A DNA stretch of 64,000 nt from Pseudophaeobacter flagellatus (GTDB taxonomy: Bacteria > Pseudomonadota > Alphaproteobacteria > Rhodobacterales > Rhodobacteraceae), in NCBI RefSeq assembly GCF_021228235.1, contig NZ_JAJQRG010000013.1, forward strand, positions 24,407-88,406, given 5' to 3'. The translations under genes and the position numbers were made by a program. A model generated the notes under the pieces. That model did not search any database. It was not told where the DNA came from and saw only the letters and a list, made by a program, of their open reading frames with translations. Positions 1 to 8,877 of the stretch are shown one piece after another. How positions within the stretch are numbered: the stretch's first letter is position 1; the number at the start of each line of letters is the position of its first letter.

Positions 1-2
1 CG

Positions 3-272
3 GCGGCGATGCGCAGCCTGCGTCATGCTGTACACGGGTTGAGCCCCTTTCAGCTGGCAGCATTTCACGACCTGGTGTCGATGTCCGGTTCCTTGGTGCT
101 GGGATTTGCTGCGGCGCAAGATTGGCGCACGGCGGATGATATTTGGCGGATCTCGCGTTTGGATGAAGCCTGGCAGGCAGAGCAGTGGGGGCGCGATGAA
201 GAGGCCGAAACAACTGCTGAATTGAAACGTACCGCCTTTTTACACGCTAAAGCATTTTACGACTTTAGTTGA
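3..272 (+). CDS. ATP12-family F1-ATPase assembly chaperone, C-terminal part
   Basis: The frame is open from the left edge, so only the last ~89 residues are seen and the true start lies outside the window. The visible part has a hydrophobic stretch with GSLVLGFAAA followed by a run ending SRLDEAWQAEQWGRDEEAE, which I recognise as the conserved C-terminus of ATP12 chaperones. These bind the F1 alpha subunit during ATP synthase assembly in mitochondria and alphaproteobacteria. The gene ends 228 bases before aapJ and is probably a separate unit. The family call rests on the C-terminal motif only. Confidence 0.75.
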   Translation, partial: AAMRSLRHAVHGLSPFQLAAFHDLVSMSGSLVLGFAAAQDWRTADDIWRISRLDEAWQAEQWGRDEEAETTAELKRTAFLHAKAFYDFS

Positions 273-500
273 AAAGACAGCAAGTTGCGGCAGGAGTCGT
301 GATTGTGAAATTTTGTATCGAATAGCAAAAGTACGCTATGCGGACATCGAATTTCATGATCGCACACTTGACGTTTGTTGATGAATGCGCCCAAACTCCC
401 TGTACGAAAGGGGCTCTGCCCCATTTCAAACCATATCCGGCGGCCTGCCTGCCGGGCAAAAAAACCACCGAAATAGGTGGGACATCAGGAAGAGGTAAAT

Positions 501-1517
501 ATGAAAAATACCGTTATTTTGGGCGCGCTGACCATTGCCGGTCTGTCTGCTGGTGCAGCAGCTGCTGGCACGCTGGACGACGTGAAGGCCCGCGGCAAAC
601 TGAACTGCGGCGTCACCACCGGTCTGGTCGGCTTTGCAGCCCCAAATGCGAGTGGCGAATGGGAAGGCTTTGACGTTGCCGTCTGTCGCGCTGTTGCTGC
701 GGCTGTACTGGGCGATGCGACCGCTGTTGAATTTGTGCCAACCACCGGCAAGACGCGCTTCACCGCGCTGGCCTCTGGCGAAATTGACGTGCTGGCCCGG
801 AACACCACCTGGACTTTCTCGCGCGATGTTGACCTGAAGTTTGAATTCACCGGCGTGAACTACTACGACGGTCAGGGCTTTATGGTCCCGAAAGAGCTGG
901 GCGTTTCCTCGGCCAAAGAACTTGATGGTGCCACAGTCTGCATCCAGACCGGCACCACCACCGAACTGAACCTGGCGGATTTCTTCCGGTCCAACAACAT
1001 CAGCTACGAGCCGGTTCCAATCGAAACCAATGCAGAAGCGCAGCAGCAGTACCTGGCTGGTGCCTGTGACGTTTACACCACCGATGCATCCGGCCTTGCG
1101 GCCACTCGTGCCACCTTTGAGGCACCTGATGAGCATGCGCTGCTGCCCGAAATCATCTCTAAAGAGCCTCTTGGCCCACTGGTCCGTCACGGCGACCACG
1201 AATGGGGTGATGTTGTCCGCTGGACTCTGAATGCACTGATCTCTGCTGAAGAGCTGGGTGTGACCTCTGCTAATCTTGCCGAGATGGCCGCTGGCACCAA
1301 CAACCCTGAAATCAACCGTCTGCTGGGCACCGAAGGTAACCTGGGTGAGATGCTTGGTCTTTCGGCTGACTGGGGCAAGAACGCAATCGCCGCTGGTGGT
1401 AACTACGGTGAAGTCTTTGCCAACAACATCGGTGAAGCCACCCCCATCGGTCTCGCGCGTGGGTTGAACGCACAGTGGACCAAAGGCGGCCTGCTGTACT
1501 CGCCTCCTTTCCGCTAA
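501..1517 (+). CDS. aapJ: General L-amino acid ABC transporter, periplasmic binding protein
   Basis: A 338-residue solute-binding protein that captures L-amino acids in the periplasm for the AapQMP membrane complex. Residues 1-22 form a Sec signal peptide with a basic start, a hydrophobic core and an AAAA cleavage region. The mature start TLDDVKARGKLNCGV and the later ARNTTWTFSRD segment are typical of AapJ-type proteins. I chose ATG 501 because it is preceded by an AGGAAGAGG ribosome site and gives a proper signal peptide; an in-frame start at 477 would add eight non-signal residues. It is followed by a strong hairpin before aapQ, which should give more binding protein than permease. Confidence 0.95.
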   Translation: MKNTVILGALTIAGLSAGAAAAGTLDDVKARGKLNCGVTTGLVGFAAPNASGEWEGFDVAVCRAVAAAVLGDATAVEFVPTTGKTRFTALASGEIDVLARNTTWTFSRDVDLKFEFTGVNYYDGQGFMVPKELGVSSAKELDGATVCIQTGTTTELNLADFFRSNNISYEPVPIETNAEAQQQYLAGACDVYTTDASGLAATRATFEAPDEHALLPEIISKEPLGPLVRHGDHEWGDVVRWTLNALISAEELGVTSANLAEMAAGTNNPEINRLLGTEGNLGEMLGLSADWGKNAIAAGGNYGEVFANNIGEATPIGLARGLNAQWTKGGLLYSPPFR

Positions 1518-1530
1518 GATCCAATTAGGA

Positions 1531-1560
1531 AAGGGCGCGGGACTTCCTGCGCCCTTTTTC
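1531..1560 (+). terminator. Intercistronic terminator/attenuator after aapJ
   Basis: Perfect 8-bp stem AAGGGCGC / GCGCCCTT at 1531-1538 and 1549-1556 with a 10-nt loop, followed by a short T run. It lies in the 119-nt gap between aapJ and aapQ. I infer partial termination that sets a high ratio of binding protein to membrane components. Confidence 0.85.
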
Positions 1561-1636
1561 CTACAGTCACTATCCACTCAAAGAACGCTTTAGATCTGAC
1601 ACGAGCAGGGATTCAACCCTGCCGAAGGATAGATCT

Positions 1637-2881
1637 ATGAGCCACGGGGATCTCTCATTCATGTCAACTCTCACTGACCCACCAAAGGAACAGTTTCGAC
1701 TGTCCATGTTGGTCAACGATACCCGCTATCGATCGCTGACCTTCCAGGCGATAGCCGCCTTGGTTCTTGCCCTGGCCATCTGGTATCTGGGAAACAATCT
1801 TATTCAGAACCTGCGGGCTGCTGGCCTGAATATCTCTTACGATTTCCTTGGAGATCGCTCGGGCTATGATATCAATCAGCGTCTAATCGAATATGATAGC
1901 CAGTCAAGCCATGCAAGCGCGGCCCTTGTCGGGATTCTAAACACCCTGCTGGTTGCCGTCCTGGCCTGTATTACCGCCACGATCTTTGGTGTGATCGCCG
2001 GGGTGCTGCGGTTGTCCAACAACTGGTTGGTGTCCAAACTGATGGCCGTTTATGTTGAGATCTTTCGCAACATTCCGGTGCTGATCTGGATCATCATCAT
2101 TTTCACCATCATGACGGCCGTGATGCCAGGTGCGAAGGCGTATCTGGGTGAGAATCCAGAGCGGGAACTGCTATTTGGTCTCTTCGCCTTTACCAACCGG
2201 GGCATTTATGCACCTGCGCCAGTGTGGAATGACGGTTCGATGATTGTCGTTGCTGTTTTCTTCGTCTCGATTTTTGCGATGTTCGCCTATCGTCGCTATG
2301 CGAAGAAACTGCTGTTTGATACCGGTAAGCTGTTACCGATGGGCTGGCCAAGTCTGGCAATCCTCATTTTGCCCACGGTGCTCATCTTTTTCCTTCTCGG
2401 GCAACCAATCGGCCTGGATGCACCAGATCCGCTCGCCAACAGGTTCAACCTGCGCGGCGGCATTCAAATCGGTGCACCTTTGATTGCGCTGTGGTTCGCT
2501 CTGTCAATCTACACAGGCGCTTTCATTGCTGAAAACGTGCGTGCGGGTATTCAGGCGATTTCCAAAGGCCAGTTCGAGGCCGCCGCCGCCTTGGGACTGC
2601 GTCCTGGTCGGGTCATGAACCTGGTGGTGCTGCCGCAGGCGCTGCGGGTGATCATCCCGCCGCTGATTTCGAACTTCCTGAACATCACCAAGAACTCTTC
2701 GCTGGCGATTGCGGTGGGATATGCAGATATCACCGCGACACTGGGCGGGGTCACTCTGAACCAGACGGGGCGCGCGATTGAATGCGTGCTGCTGCTGATG
2801 CTGTTCTACCTCACGGCCTCGTTGCTGATCTCGATGGGAATGAACTTCTATAATGCCTCCGTTAAGCTGAAGGAGCGCTGA
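1637..2881 (+). CDS. aapQ: General L-amino acid ABC transporter permease AapQ
   Basis: A 414-residue HisM-type inner-membrane permease. A hydrophobic segment near residues 34-60, a long insert, and several C-terminal membrane segments are visible. The EAA loop (AISKGQFEAAAALGLRPGR, around residues 310-328) is the contact for the ATPase AapP. The long N-terminal half before the permease core is typical of AapQ and AapM, which exceed 400 residues against ~220 for simple HisQ/HisM. The ATG at 1637 has a GAAGGA site 7 nt upstream. aapM starts only 3 nt after the stop codon. Confidence 0.95.
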   Translation: MSHGDLSFMSTLTDPPKEQFRLSMLVNDTRYRSLTFQAIAALVLALAIWYLGNNLIQNLRAAGLNISYDFLGDRSGYDINQRLIEYDSQSSHASAALVGILNTLLVAVLACITATIFGVIAGVLRLSNNWLVSKLMAVYVEIFRNIPVLIWIIIIFTIMTAVMPGAKAYLGENPERELLFGLFAFTNRGIYAPAPVWNDGSMIVVAVFFVSIFAMFAYRRYAKKLLFDTGKLLPMGWPSLAILILPTVLIFFLLGQPIGLDAPDPLANRFNLRGGIQIGAPLIALWFALSIYTGAFIAENVRAGIQAISKGQFEAAAALGLRPGRVMNLVVLPQALRVIIPPLISNFLNITKNSSLAIAVGYADITATLGGVTLNQTGRAIECVLLLMLFYLTASLLISMGMNFYNASVKLKER

Positions 2882-2884
2882 ACC

Positions 2885-4186
2885 ATGAGTGACAAGAAAA
2901 ACAACAATCCGATTGCTTTTGTCGCGACCAGCGTTATCCCTGAATCGCCGCCACCTGCGCGGGAAGCCGGGGTCTATAAATGGGTGCGCGAGAACCTGTT
3001 CTCGAATATCCCGAATAGCATCCTGACCCTTGTCGCAATTGCTGTGGTCTATAACGTACTCAGCAATACCCTGCCTTGGATCCTGAACGGTATCTGGACG
3101 ACCTCGTCGCTGACGGAATGCCGCGAGGTGCTGCAGGGCAAAACAGGGGCCTGTTTCTCTGTCTTGGCGGAACGCTGGGCGCAGCTGCTTTATGGCTTCA
3201 AATACCCGGAAGAAGAATACTGGCGCCCGAATCTGGCGCTGATCTTGTTGTTCTTTGCCTTGGCGCCAGTCTTGTTCTTTGACCTGCCGCGCAAGCTGCT
3301 GGGCTTTACCGTGATTTACCCCTTCCTTGCCTTTTGGCTGATTTGGGGCGGTTCCATCCTGGTGCCGATTGTCGCGCTGCTTGGATTTGCTGTCGCTGCC
3401 GTGGTGTTTCAGAAGCTGGGTAAAGGCAGCTTTGCCGCCAGTTTTTTTGGCGCCATTGTCGCGGCGCTGGTGGTCTGGAAGGTCGGTGGGATGCTGATCC
3501 CAGACAACGCCTCTGAGACGGCGATGCTGGCTGCTGTGCCCTCGCGGGATCTGGGCGGCTTCATGCTTAACATGATGCTTGGCGTGACCTGCGTGTCGTT
3601 GTCGGTGCCGCTGGGTATTGCCCTGGCACTGGGGCGTCAGTCCTCTATGCCGCTGATCAAATGGATCTGCGTTGTATTTATCGAATTCGTGCGCGGTGTA
3701 CCGCTGATCACTCTGCTGTTCGTGGCCTCGGTGATGCTGTCCTACTTCTTCCCGCCGGATGCGACGGTGGATCTGTTCCTGCGGGTGGTCATCATGATCA
3801 CGCTCTTCTCGGCGGCCTATATCGCCGAGGTGATCCGCGGCGGGCTCGCGGCGCTTCCCAAGGGCCAGTATGAGGCGGCCGACAGTCTGGGGTTGGATTA
3901 CCCACAGGCGATGCGCCTGATCATCCTGCCACAGGCGCTGAAGATCTCTATTCCGGGTATCGTCAACGTTGCTGTTGGCCTGTTCAAGGATACCACGCTG
4001 GTTTCGGTCATTTCGATGTTCGATCTGGTCGGCATGATCCGCGGTCCCGTTCTGGCCTCGACGGAATGGAATGGGGTCTACTGGGAACTTCTGGGTTTTG
4101 CAGCCGCTCTCTTCTTCGTCGTGTGTTACGGCATTTCTCAATACTCTCAGTGGCTTGAGCGTCGTCTCGCCACTGGTCATCGATAA
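2885..4186 (+). CDS. aapM: General L-amino acid ABC transporter permease AapM
   Basis: A 433-residue partner permease of AapQ. The C-terminal half carries the permease fold with an EAA loop (ALPKGQYEAADSLGLDYPQ). The N-terminal half has extra membrane segments and a loop with two cysteines (residues ~78-90). AapQ and AapM are expected to form the heterodimeric channel energised by AapP. The gene is closely coupled to aapQ, and an AAGGAGG site between 4185 and 4191 precedes aapP. Confidence 0.95.
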   Translation: MSDKKNNNPIAFVATSVIPESPPPAREAGVYKWVRENLFSNIPNSILTLVAIAVVYNVLSNTLPWILNGIWTTSSLTECREVLQGKTGACFSVLAERWAQLLYGFKYPEEEYWRPNLALILLFFALAPVLFFDLPRKLLGFTVIYPFLAFWLIWGGSILVPIVALLGFAVAAVVFQKLGKGSFAASFFGAIVAALVVWKVGGMLIPDNASETAMLAAVPSRDLGGFMLNMMLGVTCVSLSVPLGIALALGRQSSMPLIKWICVVFIEFVRGVPLITLLFVASVMLSYFFPPDATVDLFLRVVIMITLFSAAYIAEVIRGGLAALPKGQYEAADSLGLDYPQAMRLIILPQALKISIPGIVNVAVGLFKDTTLVSVISMFDLVGMIRGPVLASTEWNGVYWELLGFAAALFFVVCYGISQYSQWLERRLATGHR

Positions 4187-4198
4187 GGAGGCCGGACA

Positions 4199-4966
4199 AT
4201 GGCTGACACTTCTCAAATGCAAGTATCCGATGAAATCGCGATCACCATTAATCAGATGAACAAGTGGTACGGGTCGTTTCACGTGCTGCGCGACATCAAC
4301 CTGACGGTCAACCAGGGGGAGCGGATCGTGATCTGTGGCCCTTCGGGTTCGGGCAAGTCCACCTTGATCCGCTGCATCAATGCGCTGGAGGAACACCAGC
4401 AGGGATCCATCGAAGTGGATGGGACACTGCTATCGAATGACTTGAAGAACATCGACAAAATCCGTTCGGAGGTGGGGATGTGTTTCCAGCACTTCAACCT
4501 GTTCCCACATCTGACTATTTTGGAAAACTGCACGCTTGCTCCGATTTGGGTGCGTAAGACCCCCAAAAAAGAAGCCGAAGAACGGGCAATGCATTTTCTG
4601 GAAAAGGTCAAGATTCCCGATCAGGCCAACAAATATCCCGGCCAGCTTTCGGGCGGGCAGCAGCAGCGGGTGGCGATCGCGCGTAGCCTGTGCATGATGC
4701 CCCGGATCATGCTGTTTGATGAACCCACATCGGCGCTGGACCCTGAGATGATCAAAGAGGTGCTCGATACCATGATCGAGCTGGCCGAAGAGGGGATGAC
4801 CATGCTCTGCGTGACGCACGAGATGGGCTTTGCCCGTCAGGTGGCGAACCGAGTGATCTTTATGGATGAGGGCCAGATTGTGGAACAGAATGAACCGGAA
4901 GAGTTCTTCAACAATCCAAGAAGCGAACGCACGCAGCTGTTCCTGAGCCAGATCCTGGGTCATTAA
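4199..4966 (+). CDS. aapP: General L-amino acid ABC transporter ATP-binding protein
   Basis: A 255-residue ABC ATPase. Walker A is GPSGSGKST (near residue 48), the signature is [15 protein letters not shown], Walker B is [14 protein letters not shown], and the switch histidine is in CVTHEMGFA. It powers AapQM on the cytoplasmic face. It is the last gene of the aapJQMP operon and is followed by a strong terminator. Confidence 0.96.
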   Translation: MADTSQMQVSDEIAITINQMNKWYGSFHVLRDINLTVNQGERIVICGPSGSGKSTLIRCINALEEHQQGSIEVDGTLLSNDLKNIDKIRSEVGMCFQHFNLFPHLTILENCTLAPIWVRKTPKKEAEERAMHFLEKVKIPDQANKYPGQLSGGQQQRVAIARSLCMMPRIMLFDEPTSALDPEMIKEVLDTMIELAEEGMTMLCVTHEMGFARQVANRVIFMDEGQIVEQNEPEEFFNNPRSERTQLFLSQILGH

Positions 4967-5036
4967 AGCGTTCTGTCTTTAACCTGAAGCAGGGGAAAAG
5001 GCGCGCCGCTTTAAGGTTTTGACGGATAGGAAACAG

Positions 5037-5064
5037 AAAGGCCGGGCATTTTGCCCGGCCTTTT
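5037..5064 (+). terminator. Rho-independent terminator of the aap operon
   Basis: Perfect stem AAAGGCCGGGC / GCCCGGCCTTTT at 5037-5047 and 5053-5064 with a short ATTTT loop, ending in a T run. On the minus strand it also ends in TTTC, so it may serve the convergent DUF411 gene as well. Confidence 0.9.
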
Positions 5065-5089
5065 CCATTTTGCCCGAACCTGTGTCCAG

Positions 5090-5551
5090 TCAGGTATGTG
5101 TCGCATAGACAGAGGTGGTGCCATCCGCATGGATCAGCAGGGTGTCATAGGTTTCTTTCTGATCCTGCATTTCCATACCCGGCGATCCAATTGGCATGCC
5201 CGGAACCGTCAGCCCCAGCGCCTCTGGCTGGTCTTGCATCAGGCGGCGAATATCGCTGGCAGGGACATGACCTTCGATCACATAGCGACCCAGCAGCAGC
5301 GCCGTGTGGCAAGAGGCGAGTGCTTCGGTGATCCCCAGCCGCGCCTTCATCGCCCAGAGCTGTTCGTCCGCGAGATTGCGGCTTTCGATCCGGCCCAGGT
5401 CCGCGGCATCCAGATGGGTCACCCAGGCGCTGCAGCAGCCGCAGGTGGGGGATTTCATCACCAGTATATCCGGCTCGACAGCAGCCATGGCCGGCAGCTT
5501 GGCGAGGGGCAGGGACAAAGCTGCGAGCAAAACGGAACGGCGGTGTATCAT
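5090..5551 (-). CDS. DUF411 family exported metal-binding-type protein
   Basis: A 153-residue protein with a likely signal peptide (residues 1-23, ending AMAA). The mature part carries a CGCC motif (Cys37, Cys39, Cys40), then ASCHTALLLGRYVIEGHVPA and VPGMPIGSPGME, the diagnostic order of DUF411. The family is linked by context in many genomes to copper handling, but its biochemical role is not established. The gene is convergent to aapP and shares the intervening terminator. The ATG at 5551 gives the signal peptide directly. Confidence 0.85.
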   Translation of the reverse strand: MIHRRSVLLAALSLPLAKLPAMAAVEPDILVMKSPTCGCCSAWVTHLDAADLGRIESRNLADEQLWAMKARLGITEALASCHTALLLGRYVIEGHVPASDIRRLMQDQPEALGLTVPGMPIGSPGMEMQDQKETYDTLLIHADGTTSVYATHT

Positions 5552-5678
5552 GGGCTGGCTCCTGTAAGGGACGTGCGGTTTGGCGGCGGCGAACCAAAGT
5601 TCGCCCCGAGGCTTGATCCTAGGCAGTGCAGATCTGCCTCGCCACAGGCCTCCCGCGCTGGAGCGGCGCTATGTCGCG

Positions 5679-6188
5679 CTATGCTTCGACCGCTTCACTG
5701 AGCAATTCGCGGGGCACGACAAAATCCATCACGCGGCCCGTACCCCAGTTCAGATCTGCCCAGCTGTCGATGTCAAAGCGCGCCACCATGGTGGCCCCGG
5801 TTGGATAGTCGCCAAAGCGATTGTGATCCGGTGGCGTGGCGACGATGGCATGGGCAAAGGCGGCGATGCCGGGGTTGTGGCTGATCAGCATGACACGGCT
5901 GTGTTCGGCTTCGCGCAACGCCTGAAAAATGATGTCCGGGCTGGCATGATAGAGCCGCTCGATGAACATGGTTGGGACGTCGAGTTGTAGCTGAGCCTGG
6001 GTTTCGCGGCTCCGCTGCGCCGAAGAGCACAGGATTTGATCGGGGCCTTGCCCCGTGAGACGCAGCCAGTCGCCCAAGGCGGCGGCCGATCTGTAGCCCC
6101 GGTTGTTCAGAGGGCGGGCATGGTCGCTGGGGGATTTTGTATCCCAGGCGGATTTTGCGTGGCGGGTCAGAATTAGGGTTCGGGTCAT
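5679..6188 (-). CDS. SixA-type histidine phosphatase
   Basis: A 169-residue phosphohistidine phosphatase-fold protein. The catalytic RHAKSAW motif is at residues 9-15 (His10) and a second histidine sits in ISHNPGIAAF. SixA-type enzymes remove phosphate from histidine in phosphotransfer proteins, but the substrate here is unknown. Its ATG overlaps the stop of the upstream Fe-S gene by 4 bp (ATGA), so the two are translationally coupled. Confidence 0.85.
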   Translation of the reverse strand: MTRTLILTRHAKSAWDTKSPSDHARPLNNRGYRSAAALGDWLRLTGQGPDQILCSSAQRSRETQAQLQLDVPTMFIERLYHASPDIIFQALREAEHSRVMLISHNPGIAAFAHAIVATPPDHNRFGDYPTGATMVARFDIDSWADLNWGTGRVMDFVVPRELLSEAVEA

Positions 6189-6922
6189 GACGGGTTAAAA
6201 TACCTCATGTGATGGGCGGTTTGGTCAGAGCATCTACCGGCCCGCTGGCTAAGAGGGCACGCACAACGCGCAAGGCATCCCTGGGTCATGCAGGGCGTAC
6301 CAGCCGGGGTATCTAGGTGGTGGTGACAGGCCGCCAGATCATAGGGCCCGCCGTCAACCAGCGCCTGCGCGGGGCAGGACGTGAGACACGTTTTGGATGT
6401 ACAGGTCGCGCAGGGAGACTGTGCCAAAACAGGGGGGGGTATGTCAAAGGATTGATCAAAGTGCAAAGCCCCGCGATAGGATATCAGCATACCATAGTGA
6501 TCATGCACCAGCATTTGTGACGGCGATGTGAAGGCGCGGCCCGAGGCCAGTGCCCAGGCGACAAAGGGCTGATAGGGGGGCGTACCAAATGGAAAATATG
6601 CCGTTGCCCCCAGATCCTTGGCGATCGCGGTGACAACGCGGCTGGACCAGCGATCAATCGGATCAGGCTGACCATCTGCATATTCGCGCGACTTGGTAAA
6701 AAGCGGCCAGAATCGCCCACCAGTCCCCAAGAGAACCAGTGTACCCCGTGACAGCCCCGCAGCGGGCCTGTCTGCATCCGCAGACCGAAAGGCGCCATAG
6801 ATCTCTAGTCCCTGTCCCTGCACGGCCTCTTTCACACGAGAATATCGCGCGGCCTGCGAGGGCGCGCAGGCGCGGGGTTGAGCCGCGATCACAGTGACCT
6901 CGGCGGGATTTTGTGCTGTCAT
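6185..6922 (-). CDS. Small ferredoxin-like Fe-S protein, QueG-related C-terminal part
   Basis: A 245-residue protein. The C-terminal third is cysteine-rich: CATCTSKTCLTSCP near residues 168-181, then further Cys residues to about 229, a pattern that could hold one or two iron-sulfur clusters. The middle region (GTGGRFWPLFTKS, YPFGTPPYQPF-like segments) resembles the ferredoxin-like proteins annotated in Rhodobacteraceae near epoxyqueuosine reductase relatives. No cobalamin-binding N-terminal domain is visible. It is co-transcribed with the SixA-type gene downstream. The function is not known. Confidence 0.65.
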   Translation of the reverse strand: MTAQNPAEVTVIAAQPRACAPSQAARYSRVKEAVQGQGLEIYGAFRSADADRPAAGLSRGTLVLLGTGGRFWPLFTKSREYADGQPDPIDRWSSRVVTAIAKDLGATAYFPFGTPPYQPFVAWALASGRAFTSPSQMLVHDHYGMLISYRGALHFDQSFDIPPPVLAQSPCATCTSKTCLTSCPAQALVDGGPYDLAACHHHLDTPAGTPCMTQGCLARCACPLSQRAGRCSDQTAHHMRYFNPS

Positions 6923-7008
6923 GGTCCCCCCAAAAGCGTGGCTTTCCTGGGGATGATACCAGATCGGAGGAAAAGCTGGGGCGAAAAATGACGGGATCCG
7001 GCCAAGGC

Positions 7009-7869
7009 CTAGGCGCGGATCATCGACCCTGCGCCGTGATCGGTGAAGAGTTCCAGCAGAACCGCGTTTTTCACCCGACCATCCACGATGGTACAGGCGC
7101 GTACACCCGCGCGCACGGCCTCCAGCGCGGTCTCTGTCTTGGGGATCATGCCACCCGCAATCACGCCTTCCTCGATCATGCGCTCGACGTCAGCGGCCTT
7201 CAACTCGGTCACCACCTCGCCAGAGGCCGATTTGACGCCAGAAACATCGGTGAGCAGTAGCAGCCGGTCAGCGTTGAGCGATGTGGCAATTGCCCCGGCG
7301 GCGGTGTCGCCATTGATATTGAATGTCTCACCCGCGCGGCCAGCCCCGATGGGGGCAATCACTGGGATGATGTCCTTTTCAAACAGGTCGTGCAGCACCT
7401 GCGGGTCCATGTCCGCTGGGGCACCAACAAAGCCAAGGTTGGCATCTGCCTGCTCACAGGTGATCAGGTTGGCGTCCTTGCCAGAGAGTCCCACGGCCCG
7501 GCCGCCCTGCGCGTTGATCGCCTGCACGATACGCTTGTTGACCACACCCGAGAGCACCATTTCCACCACTTCCATGGTGGCCTGATCGGTGACCCGCTTG
7601 CCGTTGACAAAATCGGACTTGATTTGCAGCTTGTCCAGCATGGCGTTGATCATTGGCCCGCCGCCATGCACGATGACGGGATTGACCCCAACCTGGCGCA
7701 TCAGCACGATATCGCGGGCAAATGTTTCCATCGCCTCGTCGCTGCCCATGGCATGGCCACCCAGCTTGATGACAACAATGGCACCATCATAGCGCTGCAA
7801 ATAGGGCAGGGCGCTTGACAGTGTTTCGGCAGTGGCAATCCAGTCGCGGTTCATGTCTTGTTTCTTCAT
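7009..7869 (-). CDS. argB: Acetylglutamate kinase
   Basis: A 286-residue enzyme that phosphorylates N-acetyl-L-glutamate in the second step of arginine synthesis in the cytoplasm. The lysine motif [10 protein letters not shown], the HGGGPMI loop and the conserved NINGDTAA segment are all present. I chose ATG 7869 because it has an AAGGGACC site 8-10 nt upstream; an in-frame ATG at 7890 lacks one. The gene stands alone, divergent from the SDR gene. Confidence 0.95.
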   Translation of the reverse strand: MKKQDMNRDWIATAETLSSALPYLQRYDGAIVVIKLGGHAMGSDEAMETFARDIVLMRQVGVNPVIVHGGGPMINAMLDKLQIKSDFVNGKRVTDQATMEVVEMVLSGVVNKRIVQAINAQGGRAVGLSGKDANLITCEQADANLGFVGAPADMDPQVLHDLFEKDIIPVIAPIGAGRAGETFNINGDTAAGAIATSLNADRLLLLTDVSGVKSASGEVVTELKAADVERMIEEGVIAGGMIPKTETALEAVRAGVRACTIVDGRVKNAVLLELFTDHGAGSMIRA

Positions 7870-7997
7870 GGCTCGGGGTCCCTTTGGCATCTGGTGTTAC
7901 GCGCTTCCGGCGTCGCTGCCAAGTGCCACATAGCGATTGCAGTGCCGCCTCGCGCTGTTAGGGTCTGCAGAGACGTCAAATAGATGGATAGTGTGTG

Positions 7998-8726
7998 ATG
8001 GGCCAAAAGACTTTGCTTCTGACCGGTGCGAGCCGCGGTATCGGCCATGCCACAGTACGCCGGTTCAATGCCGAAGGCTGGCGCGTGATCACCTGTTCGC
8101 GCCACCCCTTCCCCGAGGAATGCCCCTGGGGCGGTGGCCGCGAAGACCATGTCCAGCTGGACCTATCTGACCCAAGCGATACCATCAACGCGGTGGGCAT
8201 CATTCAAGAGCGTCTGGGTGGCCGTCTGGATGCGCTTGTCAACAACGCGGGCATTTCCCCCAAGGGCCCCGACGGCGGGCGTCTGAATACCCTGGACACC
8301 GACCTGATGACCTGGGGCAAGGTCTTTCACGTCAATTTCTTTTCGTCGGTGGTGCTGGCGCGCGGGCTCAAGGATGAATTGGCGGCGGCCAAGGGATCGG
8401 TGGTCAATGTGACCTCTATCGCGGGCAGTCGGGTGCATCCCTTTGCCGGCGCGGCCTATGCCACATCCAAGGCTGCGCTGGCGGCGTTGACCCGCGAGAT
8501 GGCGCATGACTTTGGCCCTCTCGGGGTACGGGTCAACGCTATTGCACCGGGTGAGGTCGAGACGGCGATTCTGTCGCCGGGCACAGACAAAATCGTTGAA
8601 AAACTGCCGATGCAGCGTCTGGGTCAACCCGAAGAAGTGGCGGCGGCCATTTTCTTTCTCTGCTCGCAGGAAAGCTCTTACATCTCGGGGGCCGAGATCG
8701 AGGTGAATGGCGCGCAGCATGTTTAA
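7998..8726 (+). CDS. SDR family NAD(P)-dependent oxidoreductase
   Basis: A 242-residue short-chain dehydrogenase. The nucleotide-binding TGASRGIG motif is at residues ~8-15, the NNAG motif in ALVNNAGISPKG, the catalytic Ser in VTSIAGS, and the YATSK catalytic pair. It ends with a typical GAEIEVNG segment. Its substrate cannot be told. A GTG lies immediately before ATG 7998; I take the ATG. It is divergent from argB, with a 128-nt gap. Confidence 0.88.
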   Translation: MGQKTLLLTGASRGIGHATVRRFNAEGWRVITCSRHPFPEECPWGGGREDHVQLDLSDPSDTINAVGIIQERLGGRLDALVNNAGISPKGPDGGRLNTLDTDLMTWGKVFHVNFFSSVVLARGLKDELAAAKGSVVNVTSIAGSRVHPFAGAAYATSKAALAALTREMAHDFGPLGVRVNAIAPGEVETAILSPGTDKIVEKLPMQRLGQPEEVAAAIFFLCSQESSYISGAEIEVNGAQHV

Positions 8727-8743
8727 CGGGGGCAGGAAAGCTG

Positions 8744-8790
8744 CCCCAAAAACAGCCCCCGCAGAGATGTCTAGGCTCTGCGGGGGCTGT
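8744..8790 (-). terminator. Strong terminator, read on the minus strand
   Basis: Perfect 15-bp stem (8752-8766 with 8776-8790) and a 9-nt loop. Only on the minus strand is it followed by a TTTTTGGGG stretch (plus 8744-8751), so it best fits the end of the PepSY gene. It may also block read-through from the SDR gene. Confidence 0.85.
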
Positions 8791-8877
8791 GGGTCAATGG
8801 GGCCTCAAGTGACGCAAAAGGCGCCCATGACCTTAGGCTTCGCCCCCTGTTGAAGGTGGAGGGCGAAGCCAGCTTGG

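Noticed and set aside
2504..4396. 630-residue minus frame
   Set aside because: Shadow of aapQ/aapM with His- and Gln-rich composition.
8752..8790. Terminator for the plus-strand SDR gene
   Set aside because: No T run on the plus strand after the stem; the T run lies on the minus strand.
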